The notes beneath the pieces were generated by a model. The model saw nothing but the letters and a program-made list of their open reading frames with translations, did not search any database and was not told where the DNA came from. This document shows, one piece after another, positions 38,190 to 49,191 of a DNA stretch of 64,000 bases. Location: the NCBI GenBank assembly GCA_965153455.1, contig OZ234497.1, positions 3,286,001 through 3,350,000 of the forward strand, read 5' to 3'. Made by a program: the position numbers and the translations under genes. The first letter of the stretch is position 1. Every line of letters begins with the position of its first letter. This DNA is from Sphagnum compactum. Taxonomy: Eukaryota; Bryophyta; Sphagnopsida; Sphagnales.

Positions 38190-38515
38190 TTGCCTTCACA
38201 AGACAAGGATATTGTGTTTAGATTCATTATAGAGTATAATAGCTTAAGGGATTTTGGGCCTCATCCCCCCCTCCCTCCCCCCCCCCATGGTAGGTCTATT
38301 TTTATTTGAGGATTTTTGAAAGATGATACTTTGGCTTGTGTTGAAACTTGAGATTAGTTATAGAATTATAATATCTTGAAGGATTTTGGTTTCTTTTTAG
38401 AGGATTTTTTTGAAGATTATATTTTTGCATGGTGAAATATTTGAGTTTCCATAATTCTTCTTTTGCCTTGAAATACTTTTTAATGTAAATGGGAAGGCCA
38501 AAGTGTGACACACCC
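38190..38515 (-). repeat. Dispersed repeat family R1, copy D (reverse orientation)
   Basis: Closest to copy B: AGGATATTGTGTTTAGATTC, GAGTATAATAGCTTAAGGGA, GGCTTGTGTTGAAACTTGAG, TTTTTGCATGGTGAAATAT and a shared end at AAGTGTGACACACCC. A C-rich tract has expanded at about 38262-38286. A shorter related piece lies at 39395-39480. Confidence 0.8.
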
Positions 38516-39394
38516 TTTGTTGTGTTTGTGTGCCTTCGTATGTTGCAATTTTTTGGTGTTTTTGTGAAGCGACCAAATGTGGGTACCCAAGGGAGTGGGG
38601 ACATGCCCTTGCTATATTTCGAGCTATATAATGAAAAACATCGGATCCAAGGGAAACTCTTCAATTGAAAGGATAGATGAATGGGTGGGTGATGTGTGTG
38701 TGTATCTCTTATGTTGCAATTTTGTGAGTGTTTTGTGAAGCCAAATGTGAGTACCCAATAGAGTTCAAAAGATGCTCTTGCTATATTTGGGGCTTTATAA
38801 TGGATATCAATCCAAGGGAAGAATTTTGATTGATGATTGGACGGAAGGGTTGTTGCCGAAATTTTGTGTAAATACATGGTATATTATTAATATATAACTA
38901 ACTACACCATACAACTTGTTTGATTGGAGTCGTATTATTAGCATTAGCATACAAGTAATCCACGCACTATGAGTTCCGCACTCAATAAGCAAGCCACTTG
39001 CTAGATTTAGGTCAACTTTTGCTCCACATAATTTTCAACACGGGGTCTACTTACAGTCATGTTCGACACCTAACCCCAAAATTCTCACCATTGTTAGTGT
39101 TTGCTAATGTTAGGGTTGGAGTAGGGTATAATTCAAATTTTGGTTGGAAACTTGGGCCCAAGAAGGTGCTTTACTTGTTATATAAATGGACTTTTGGAAG
39201 AGAAAAATGACCACCCAATGTGTGCACCATCGGGCTAGAGGCTATTGGGCCGTCTAATCAACTTCCTTTTAATGGCAACCCAAAAAAAATAAAAATTGAT
39301 GTACAATAATAAAGGAAATCTCCAAGCAAAATATATTGAGAGCCAAATTTTTTATATTATCGATCATGAGAAAAAGTTAGTTAGTTTTATTAGA

Positions 39395-39480
39395 AGGTTT
39401 TATATGAGGATTTTGGAAAGATGATATTTTGGCTTGTGTTGTAACTTTAGATTAGTTATAATAGAGTTATAATGTCTTTG
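39395..39480 (-). repeat. Dispersed repeat family R1, fragment E
   Basis: A partial copy retaining TATGAGGATTTTGGAAAGAT, ATTTTGGCTTGTGTTG and ATTAGTTATAATAGAGTTAT, in the same orientation as copy D. Confidence 0.6.
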
Positions 39481-39499
39481 AGGGGTATATCTCCCTCAA

Positions 39500-40690
39500 A
39501 AAGTACCCTTCTTGAGGCTTTTATTAATTAGTTAAGGGGTGCACCCAAAGTTTGTTTTGCATTTATTTTTTTAAAAGAGCCACTTTGATTGGCCTATCAC
39601 CAACTTTTTTGAAACATTTGGGAACTCCCCCTAAAATATTTTAGAAGCACAAAGGTGCTTTCCTTTGGCCCACCTTTTATAATTTATACCTACTAATGTA
39701 GCCTGTGCTATTGGCCCAAAGTGTGAACACATTCTTTATTTTTCACATTTTCAGAATTGAAACTTTCTAAGTTCAGCTTATGTGAACACACTTACTGAGG
39801 GCTCAACTGATTTTTCCTTCCAAACCCCAATTTTTGCAATTTGTTTGAATTTTTAGCAACAAAACCCACTCAAAAATCAATTTCTTCAACACCTTAGCTC
39901 AGAAAATTGTGAAATACATTCTATTAAAGGTGCCTAGTAGGAACATCTTTGGGAACGCATTGAGAACAACCAAAAAAAAAAACATCAAACCTCCGCACCC
40001 CTCACCCACCCAGGCCCCCCAAAAACCCAAAAGAAAAAAAATTGGGCCATCCTAAATGTGTGTCAAGTGTTCTCATTAGTCACATGAAAATTATGGTGCT
40101 AAAACCTTTTTGTCGTCATCTTTTTGGCCTATGATAATACCCTTATCTAACAAGGTGGGTACATGTTGCAACTTCTATTAATTAATTAGAGGTGCACCCA
40201 AAGTTTTTTTTTTTTTGGTTGGAAGGAGCCACTTTGATTGGTCCATTACCAATTTTATTTTGAAACATTAGGCACTCCCAAAATAGGAGCACAAAGGTGC
40301 GTTTCCTTTGGCCCATCTTTATTATATTGTATATGTATGAAAGTTCAACTTCAGCCAAAGTGAATGGGATAAAAGCGTGGTGCTATTGGGAACATTTTGA
40401 GAAACGCATTTGAAACTTGAGGAACCTTTTGAGAAGTTGATGGGAACCAAATGAGAATAAATCGAGACCATAAAAATCACCCCTTCAAACCCAAAAGAAA
40501 AAAAAATGAATGTAAAATCGAAATAGGAAGACCTCTAAAACTCTTCACTAACCATGTCATGTTGCCACATTAATGAAGAAATCAGGCTCACTTGCATGCA
40601 TATTGAGCCTTCTCATTGACCACATGAAACTTATGATCCTAAAACAGCTTGCCACCATTTTTCACTTAAGCTAATGAAAGGAAAGGGGAG
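39500..40690. repeat. Dispersed repeat family R3, two tandem copies of about 650 bp
   Basis: GGTGCACCCAAAGTTT, GAGCCACTTTGATTGG, AGCACAAAGGTGC and TTTCCTTTGGCCCA occur in order at 39537-39680 and again at 40189-40315. In both copies a block rich in GGGAAC/GAGAAC motifs and then CACATGAAA follow. A third, diverged copy is at 47440-47900. It is non-coding. Confidence 0.7.
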
Positions 40691-41910
40691 TATGAGTTTA
40701 TATTTAGCCAAAGAGATGGGTAGGTTTGTAGGTAGATAATTAAGTGCGAAGGATTCATATAGACATCATTATTTTTATTGTATATATCTTTGTTCATATT
40801 TCATCTTATAAGGGTTTTGTGTTGTCTTTGAAGGATCCAAAAGTTTTGCCCCTACTTTTACAAGAAAAATGTCGGGCATCATCATCTTTTGTTCCCTTGT
40901 GTGTTGGATTGTGTTTTCTTTTTTCTTCTTGTTGCAAAGCATAACATTTTGTAACAGTAAAAAATTGTCACAAAACAACCAAAAGTTGTCACAAAACACG
41001 AGTTTGTCACATCTTCTTCTCTCTTCTTCTTTTTATGATAACATTTTTGTTATTATAAAAAAATTGTCATACAATAGCAACATGAGTTTGTCAATCTTTT
41101 CCACATACATACATAAGTGCTCCACCCTGAAAGCCCCCTTTACCAATGGACAATTTGAACCCGAACCACTTTGACTTGTGCCTGACATTGCCACCATATT
41201 CTTACCACACATAAGAGGCTTGTAAGTGTAAGGTCATGCCGTGGCACATACCTTGTAAAGCAAGGGTGGAAGTCAGATTGTTAATGCCCAGGTGGTGTAG
41301 GCTATTCCCAGCCATCTTTGGAAGTTACTAGGACACAAGATGTTGGATGACATTAAGCCATTTTGGTTCAATAAGTTCCCTATGGTTGTTCCCCAAGAGC
41401 CCCCACCATAAACCCCCTTGGCCCACCTCCCCTTGCCTCCAAGAGCCTTTCACTCCATTCCTAATGGCTTTCCCCCCAATGCTTTCCTCCAATTAACAAT
41501 ATATATCTTCTTCTTTAATGGGTTGTTATCAATCGGGAACTATGGGGGTCGGTAAGCTGAGCATTTTGAAGGCAAAAGGCGAGCATTTCTCTTTTCAAAA
41601 TGCACATTTTACTTTTCTCTTTTTTTACCGTGATACCCGGGTGGTACCCACAAGGTATACAATAACATTTCTTTTTAGAAAGTAACAATCCATTCAATTT
41701 TATTTTATTTACGTTGTGCAACAACCCAGCCCGATGGCGTTACCTTACACATAAGCTCACACATGTCAATTGTAATGTAGCATCGGTAAGAAGGAAATAT
41801 CTTTTCCAGAGTGATGAGCAATTCTGCCATTGCAGACAACTTGAAAACCTGCTGAATCAAAGAGGGGTATGAACCTTTTGAGTGCTTGTGCAATTGTGGG
41901 CAAATGGTGC

Positions 41911-42768
41911 ACAAGGTGCGAAGCACCACCTTTGTATGAAACATTTGACAATGGTTTCATGACCCAACCACACAAGGTGTTAAGCACCACCTTTGTATAA
42001 AACATTTGACCATGGTTTCATGACCCAACCACACAAGGTGCTAAGCACTACCTTTGTATAAAATACTTGACTATGGTTTCATGACCCAACAACACAAGGG
42101 GCTAAGCACCACCTTTGTATAAAACATTCAACCATGGTTTCATGACCCAACCACACAAGGTGCTAAGCACCACCTTTGTATAAAACATTTGACAATGGTT
42201 TCAAGACCCAACCACACAAGGGGCTAAGCACCATCTTTGTATAAAACATTCAACCATGGTTTCATGACCCAACCACACAAGGTGCTAAGCACCACCTTTG
42301 TACAAACCATTTGACCATGGTTTCATGACCCAACCACACAAAGTGCTAAGCACCACCTTTGTATAAAACATATGATCATGGTTTCATGACCCAACCACAC
42401 AAGGTGCTAAGCACCACCTTTGTATAAACCATTTGAACATGGTTTCATGACCCAACCACACAAGGTGCTAAGCACCACCTTTGTATAAAACACTTGACTA
42501 TGGTTTCATGACCCAACCACACAAAGTGCTAAGCACCACCTTTGTATAAAACATTCAACCATAGTTTCATGACCCAACCACACAAGGTGCTAAGCACCAC
42601 CATTGTATAAAACACTTGACTATGGTTTCATGACCCAACCACACAAAGTGCTAAGCACCACTTTTGTGTAAAACATTTGACCATGGTTTCATGACCCAAC
42701 CACACAAGGTGCTAAGCACCACCTTTGTATAAAACACTTGACCATGGTTTCATGACCCAACCACATTA
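41911..42768. repeat. Satellite of 61-bp units, about 14 copies
   Basis: ACAAGGTGCTAAGCACCACC begins each unit, with starts at 41911, 41972, 42033 and onward. The second half is TTTGTATAAAACATTTGACC, then ATGGTTTCATGACCCAACC. Copies are very similar, with scattered substitutions such as TTTGACC versus TTCAACC. Each unit contains GGTGCT-A-AGCACC, a perfect 6-bp inverted repeat with a one-base loop, and many units carry CCATGG. The 61-bp period is not a multiple of three, so the array does not encode a repeated peptide. Confidence 0.95.
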
Positions 42769-42789
42769 CTCTACCCACCTTTGAAAGGG

Positions 42790-45700
42790 AAAAAAAGTAA
42801 AGGGGTGAGGAGGAGTGGAGGGATCCACCTACATTCACTTTTTTCTAATCAGGAAACCCATGTGCATGCTCACATATCAACAACTTTTGTCAGCTTGTGC
42901 AGTTGAAGGCTGAAGCACAACTCCCCATGTACTCAAAACTCCACCCAAAAACTCCCTTGTCCAATTTTATGAATGAAGTCAGAGAAAAATACAATAGACT
43001 AAGGCTAAGAAGACCAGCTAAATTAATGGACCCAATGAGTCATCTCATGCCTATCACTTTTTTCTTTCAATTGGGTACCTTGATGGCAACATGATATGAA
43101 GTTTTCATTCACAATTTGTGTGTTTTTATTAAAGCATGATATCTTTTCCATTCACCAAACCTTTCATTCTTTGAAGGCAATGATGTTAAACTTTACTTTG
43201 ATAATAATCTGGTATCTATTACTCTTGTGTTCTTTTTTCCTTGGTGATTTTGTTTTTCAAAATGGCTAAAAAAAACTAGTGTTATTTGGGTTTGTTAATT
43301 GCCAAATTTCTAAAAAGAGATTTTCTTTTAATAATTCAGACTCTATATTAAGTTCCAAAAGGTCGTCCAAAATATACAAGGATGTTTCTTTCTTTTTTTT
43401 TGTTAACGTTCATATTTTTTCATTGAGAGATTTAGTTAAATTGTCTTATGGATGATCCCCACTTCAACTACATCATGAAATTGAAAAGAAAAGAAAAACA
43501 TTATGAGAGTTTATAAAGAAACTTTTCTAATTTATGTGGCCTCTAATCAAGAACCAATAAAGAAGTTCAAATCCATCATATTGCATTTAAAATAAAAATG
43601 TATATATCTTCTTTGAATTAACTTGAGATTTGAAGAGAACAGAAAGTACATACAATTGCAATTTAGATGCACATATTGCCATATATTTGTTTTAGAATAT
43701 TAATTTCTTGTAGTTATTTATTGTTGGAACTTTGTTTAGTGTGAGCAAGATTTCAATTTTCGTTTGTTTGAAAGGTTTATTTCTAAGGAATGTTTTTGGA
43801 ATCTCATGTATGGTGTTACAAAACAAATCCACAAGGAATCATTGCCACCTCAAAATCATTTTTCAAAAACCTCAAAAAAAAAAACACTAAACTTGGCTTT
43901 GATAATGTTGGGTATTGATATAATAAGGTAGATCTGCAAAAAATCACTAATGGGCCAAAATCAACTAGTAGGGTCAAATATTTTGATCTAATTTACTATT
44001 GGAATTGGTATTTATGTGTAAATGAAGTTCATGACATGGTTATTGGTTCATAATCAATGGATAATCAAATAAATTAAACAATTTTTAATTAAACATTTTA
44101 GTCCTAATTAACATTATGAAATAGAATTGTGAGGATTTATTTTAATAAATATTGCTTTTGAGAACATGGCTACATGGCTTGGTGATTTCTAAGTCATTAA
44201 CCAACAAAATTGCATGAAACTACAAAGACCTTTTCAATTGATTAATAGTAAGTTGATGGTTATTACGTTATTAGGGGAATGAATGCAATCAAATTAAATT
44301 TACAAAATATTTGAAACTGAAATTGGTTTAAATTCTCTCACACATAACATATGGCATCAAATACAACCTTGTTTCAAAATTATCGTGCATATCACTTTTC
44401 AAGTTTGCACCTTTTTGCTCAATTTTTTAACATCGTTATAATGCTTTCAAAGTTTATGTTTTTTCCCATTCTCTTCATTTGTCTCCAAGGTGTAATACAC
44501 CATTTTGTTGTAAGAAATGGACATTAACATGTGGCTTGAAGGGAGAATGCGTAGAGAAGCAAGATCCCCTTAATAGAATATTAAAGTTTTGATTCTTGTG
44601 GGTTTAGCAAAGGATACTAAAGCAAGGTGAGCTTGACATTCTTGCATGGTGAGTAATATATTTAAGGAGACTTCAAAAAAATTCATACATTGAGATAAAT
44701 AATGCACAAACTAGATGCAATTTTTTATCAAAACGAAAGTTTCTAATTTATATCGTTCACAAATGGTAATGTAGAACTAGAAGACGAAAGATCCCTCCAT
44801 GCCTTTTTTTTCATTTTAAAATATCAAATTCTAGCACTACTCTTGATCATCGGTCTATGTCTTCCATCTTTGTTAGAAATGTCCATGAGAGTTGTGAAAT
44901 TTTTTGAAAGTTGGTTCAAGGACTAGAAAACCCTCCTCTAAAACTTTATTTCCAAACCATATTAAATCTACAAAACCACCATCAAGAGATGTCAATATCC
45001 TTTCTTTTTATTCTTTTTCATGACAATGTCATGCTTCAAAGCTTTGGCACAATTCTAGGCCATTTCTCCTCTCATTCATGATCATGCTTCAATCTAGATC
45101 AACCATGAAAAATCAAAAGTTTGTAGATTATGAAGAATAAATTATGGACAATTTTTTGCAAACAAATATTGATTTGTTGGGCCATGCTTTTAGGCAAGGA
45201 CTATGCATTCACTTGGATTTATAACACATTAATGCTAGAAATAGATTGCACCCTATTAACAAACACTAGGTAAATTTTCAAGCACACCTATGTAAAGTAC
45301 TTTGTAATTCAGATTTAGCTTAAGAGACTACATAGTTTGGACTTTAAAACTATTTAATTAAGTAAGAGAGGGAAATGATTTGGTAATCCACTTTGGATCA
45401 GTTGGATTTTCTTTAATAATTTGTAATTTTGATTTAATTGTGTTTTAAATCCTATTTTGAGGAATACAAATGATTAGGTGCATAGTAAATGAGGTAATCT
45501 GAATTAAAAATATGTTTAAAACTAAACATAATTGATGGAAATACAATAACAACATAACATTTCTCATTCCTTTGCCTACTCATTACATGTCCTTGTGGTT
45601 TGGGGTTCAAAGGATAACATGGTCACCATTGACCACGTATGGATGCGCGAATATGAAGACATGCTAGAAGGCACATTTGCAGCTTGAGATGAATTTTTTG

Positions 45701-47050
45701 CCTTGGGGTCAAAGTGTTAATAATGATAGTGTAGTTGTTGTTGGGGTGAAATTGGGGGTTTTAATTCTTGGACTTGACCATATTGGCATTAATGGAGCAT
45801 GTGCCAAGCCTCAATGGAATTGCTCTTGTGCATTGTAAACTATCTTCCGTAGTAAAGCCCAAGGTTGAAGGGGATTCCCAAAATAAGGGTCTTAGGATGA
45901 GGCAATAGCCAAATTTGATCCTAGATTTACCCCCATTCACAAGCCTTACCCACCACAAAACACAAGGCAAACTCGATCATAAGCCCAAACATATGTAGAT
46001 CACAAAGTGCTAAGTGTGGGAGGAATTGGACATTTACAATTTAGGAGCAAGAGGCATCTTACATTTACTAAAGACTTCACATCTATAAATAGCAATAAGA
46101 TCCTTCATGCTTTTAAATAGTAGGCATATTATTTATATATTCTTGAAGGTATATTCATGGATATAATGTTTCCTCCAAATACATTAGGAAATATGACAAG
46201 ATTTTGAGATTAAGAACCCAATTTTTTGCAAGTATTTTTATTTTTTTGGGTGCAAGAGGGGTTTGTGCAACTTTAACCTCCATCGATCACATGACATTTT
46301 GTCAAATTCACGAAGTGCGTAATGTTTAAACCCATCTCAAACATCAAGTAATAGGTTCCATTGATAACAACTTAATTTTTCTTAGAGCCACTCCACCAGT
46401 AGAAAGTATAATGGTGGGTACACAAGAATTTCAATGAAGTTCATTAGAAGGAAAGTAAATTGTCCAAAATGAATCATAACTTTTCAGCTACTTGTTTCTT
46501 TTTGTCTTGATTGTGGGGATGGGAGGACATGTTTAAACATCTTCCGGAGGACATGTGGTATGTTTTTCAATGTGCCCTCATTGACTATCGTGGTTGATAG
46601 TTGATACAAGCATTGAGTAGTCGGGTTTAAGGTCAAAACTCACAATGTAATTCAAAGATACATACAATCCTCAATATTTTGTTTAAGTAAACACACTCCA
46701 TGATTGTGTTGGTCGGTGGCTCTCAATTATATATAATGTGTTTGATGACTTTTGGAGTCAGCAAATTTAATAGAGTTCAAATAAAGTGTTCTCCACAAAA
46801 ATGATTGATTCCATCTCAAGCTTTCAAAGATTAGGAATTCATATCAAAACTTGCAAGATTAAGGGATTCATGGATTTGCTTTCCCATGGGAATATGACTT
46901 CAACTAAGAAATATAGGTTGAAATGTGCACTTATTTAAGAAGAGAAAGAACTAAGAAATGATTAGCAAAGTGTGATTGAGAACATTTTTTTCCCCTTGAA
47001 ACTCTCCTTTGAACACCAACATGTGGGTATATTGGTTCCTTAACTTTTAC
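42790..47050. other. AT-rich intergenic region, nothing recognised
   Basis: Low-GC DNA with poly-A/T tracts and short frames without domains. No tandem array, RNA gene or transposon coding sequence was identified here. Confidence 0.6.
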
Positions 47051-47051
47051 T

Positions 47052-47337
47052 CATAATCTTAACATGTCATCCATCCCAAGACTATTTTCAACTAAATTTT
47101 AGCCATATTTTCAAAAGATCATCCATCATCTCAAGGCTACTTTCAACTAATCTTGAAAGGTTATCCATCCCAAAACTATTTTCAACTAATTTTCATCCAT
47201 ATTTTTAAAAGGTCATCCATCCCAAGACTATTTTCAACTAGGTAATTCTCAACCATCACCTTAAAAAGTCTCCCATCCCAAGACTATTTTAAACTAAATT
47301 TCAGTCATAATCTTGAAAGGTCATGGATCCCAAGACT
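47052..47337. repeat. Degenerate tandem repeat of about 55-60 bp
   Basis: CATCCATCCCAAGACTATTT followed by TCAACTAATTTT recurs about five to six times, separated by variable ATTTTGAAAGGT-like spacers. Confidence 0.75.
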
Positions 47338-47439
47338 AACTACAAGAGTATACAACCATAAAGCAGGACACAAAAGCAAAGCAAAGCACTTGTGCTTGTG
47401 CTTGGGCCAACTACAACAAAAAATAAATTGGAATACATT

Positions 47440-47900
47440 GTAACTCATATTAATTAATTGTGGGGGACCCCCAAGGTTCAATTTGTTTTCTTTTGTAATG
47501 GAGATAATTGATTGGCCCATCACCAAAAAAGATATTCGAGCTTTGTATAGTCCCAAAATAGATAGGTTGTAATCTCCTCTTTTGGGTTGCTTTATAAGCA
47601 GGTTATCGACTTAGAACTTAGTGCAAATAAATAAATAAATAAATAATAGTGCAAAGGATGTGAGGTAAAGTGAGGAAGCTATTGGGAACATGTTGGGGAA
47701 CACAAATGGGAACTTGAGGAACACAATGAGAACACTTTGTGAGAACACTTTGGGAACAACAAAAATCCAACACCCCGACAGTCCCCCCAAAAGAACAAAA
47801 AAAAACTTGGGTCATGGGTGCATGTTGCCTCACCTCATTAGGTGGAAGAAAGGTTTTTTTGCTTACCTATGTTCTTTGCCATAGCTAATGGCCTAAGCTA
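47440..47900. repeat. Dispersed repeat family R3, third copy
   Basis: Diverged copy of the 39.5-40.7 kb repeat. It has GATTGGCCCATCACCAA, then a block of GGGAACTTGAGGAACACA and TGAGAACACTTTG motifs, followed by a C-rich stretch. A reverse-orientation piece of the GGGAAC/GAGAAC block also lies at about 7165-7260. Confidence 0.6.
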
Positions 47901-48195
47901 ATGGCAAGGGCATGAACAACTATGGGTGTGTATGGAGGGAGGTGAACTTCCGGGGACACATGTTCCCTTTAAAAGTTGTTCATAGAATTACTCAAATTTG
48001 GCACAACATGTCAAGCCACCAAGTTGACATAAAAGTAAGAGAAACAGATTTGCACAAACCCAAGACAAAGTTTAAGAAGATGAAACAACCAAATTACAAG
48101 CAAAAGTACAAGTAAGAGAAAGTATGGGAAACTCCACTTCAAGTACAAGTCAGATCCAGGCTTTGTCAAGATGATGGTCCTCTCCCCTTATGTGG

Positions 48196-48229
48196 ACACC
48201 ACCACCATCACCACCACCACCACCACCAT
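48196..48229. repeat. (CAC)n microsatellite
   Basis: About eleven CAC triplets with one CAT interruption in non-coding DNA. Confidence 0.9.
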
Positions 48230-48262
48230 AAACAATTAGCCTAGAGGACTACACTACAATTA

Positions 48263-48900
48263 TCAAGGTTTTGTCTTCCCTTGTCTTTGTAAAGTACAAT
48301 AAAAATGACCCACAAGTTGGTATTCACACCAAAGCCGCACATTCATTTGCTCTTGTAAGAAAGAAGGCAGGTCTCCAATGGCCTTGATTCCGTTGCAAAC
48401 GTCTTTGCAATTTTCATTTTTTTCAATTTGCAAAAATGACAAAAAAGAATACGAAAACCTCTTCAAAATGTTCCAAAGCATGTTTTGAACATTAAACACT
48501 TTGAGCCCTTGTTTTCTACAAGACAGGGGGCTACAAACACCAAATTTCAATCATATATGCTTCTGGAGGCTTTGTAACTATTGGTGCAACAAGGTGAATA
48601 TCCTTCGTCTCAATTTGTGATTTAGAGAATCAATGTGATGATCACACACATACTTGTGTTAGTTTTGATTTTGCTTTAACCAATAGAACTAGTTTTGGCT
48701 TCCAAGTGGTGGCATTGTTGAGTCTTCTCTTCAATCCTATTGATAGGTATGCTGTCTGATATAAAGAATCTGAGTTTGGACTCCATGTCTCTTGTGAGTG
48801 CTAGCCAACAATCATGACCAAGTCTTCCCCATTGCATTTCTGGAAATGTGAAAGAAACTCTCCCACAAGATGCAGATGTTTGTATAACAGTTTTGCCCAA
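48263..48900 (-). pseudogene. Possible gene relic of unknown type
   Basis: Two minus-strand frames look protein-like. The first, around 48890-48690, contains GRVSFTFPEMQWGRLGHDCW. The second, around 48520-48270, contains IGDLPSFLQEQMNVRLWCEY. A CTTGTAG acceptor-like site precedes the second. I recognise no domain. They may be exons of an unknown gene or a decayed mobile element. Confidence 0.22.
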
Positions 48901-49191
48901 ATTTCAACCTTTTTACATGCTCCCAAAAAGATGAGCTCAAATGATGAAACCTTTTGCTATATTCACTAGAGAATTGTTATGTTGGATACTTCCCCTGGTC
49001 TCTTCGTTTGTTCACATGAGATAATCAACCCAAAGTGAAGACAATGCAACACAACACACTTTGTAAATTGATTGCAAGCTTGTTAAACATCACACCGATG
49101 GTGCATCATTCTTACAAGAGGTTAGTTTGAGTTATATTGAGGATACAATCTACTAGGAAAGAGAGGTTGATAGAGAAATGAGTTCTACCTT

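Larger units (their letters stand above)
34761..41700. other. Repeat-rich intergenic region
   Basis: No convincing gene is seen. Contents include ATT/AAT microsatellites (about 34790-34805, 36000-36020, 37421-37455), a G-run at 37091-37106, a (CT)n tract at 38043-38066 and dispersed repeat copies listed separately. Two GGTACC-centred TAGGTACCTA palindromes, one with its last base changed, lie near 35685-35715. Confidence 0.6.

Noticed and set aside
41911-42768. CRISPR-like array
   Set aside because: The units are contiguous with no unique spacers, and the context is a plant nuclear genome. It is a satellite.
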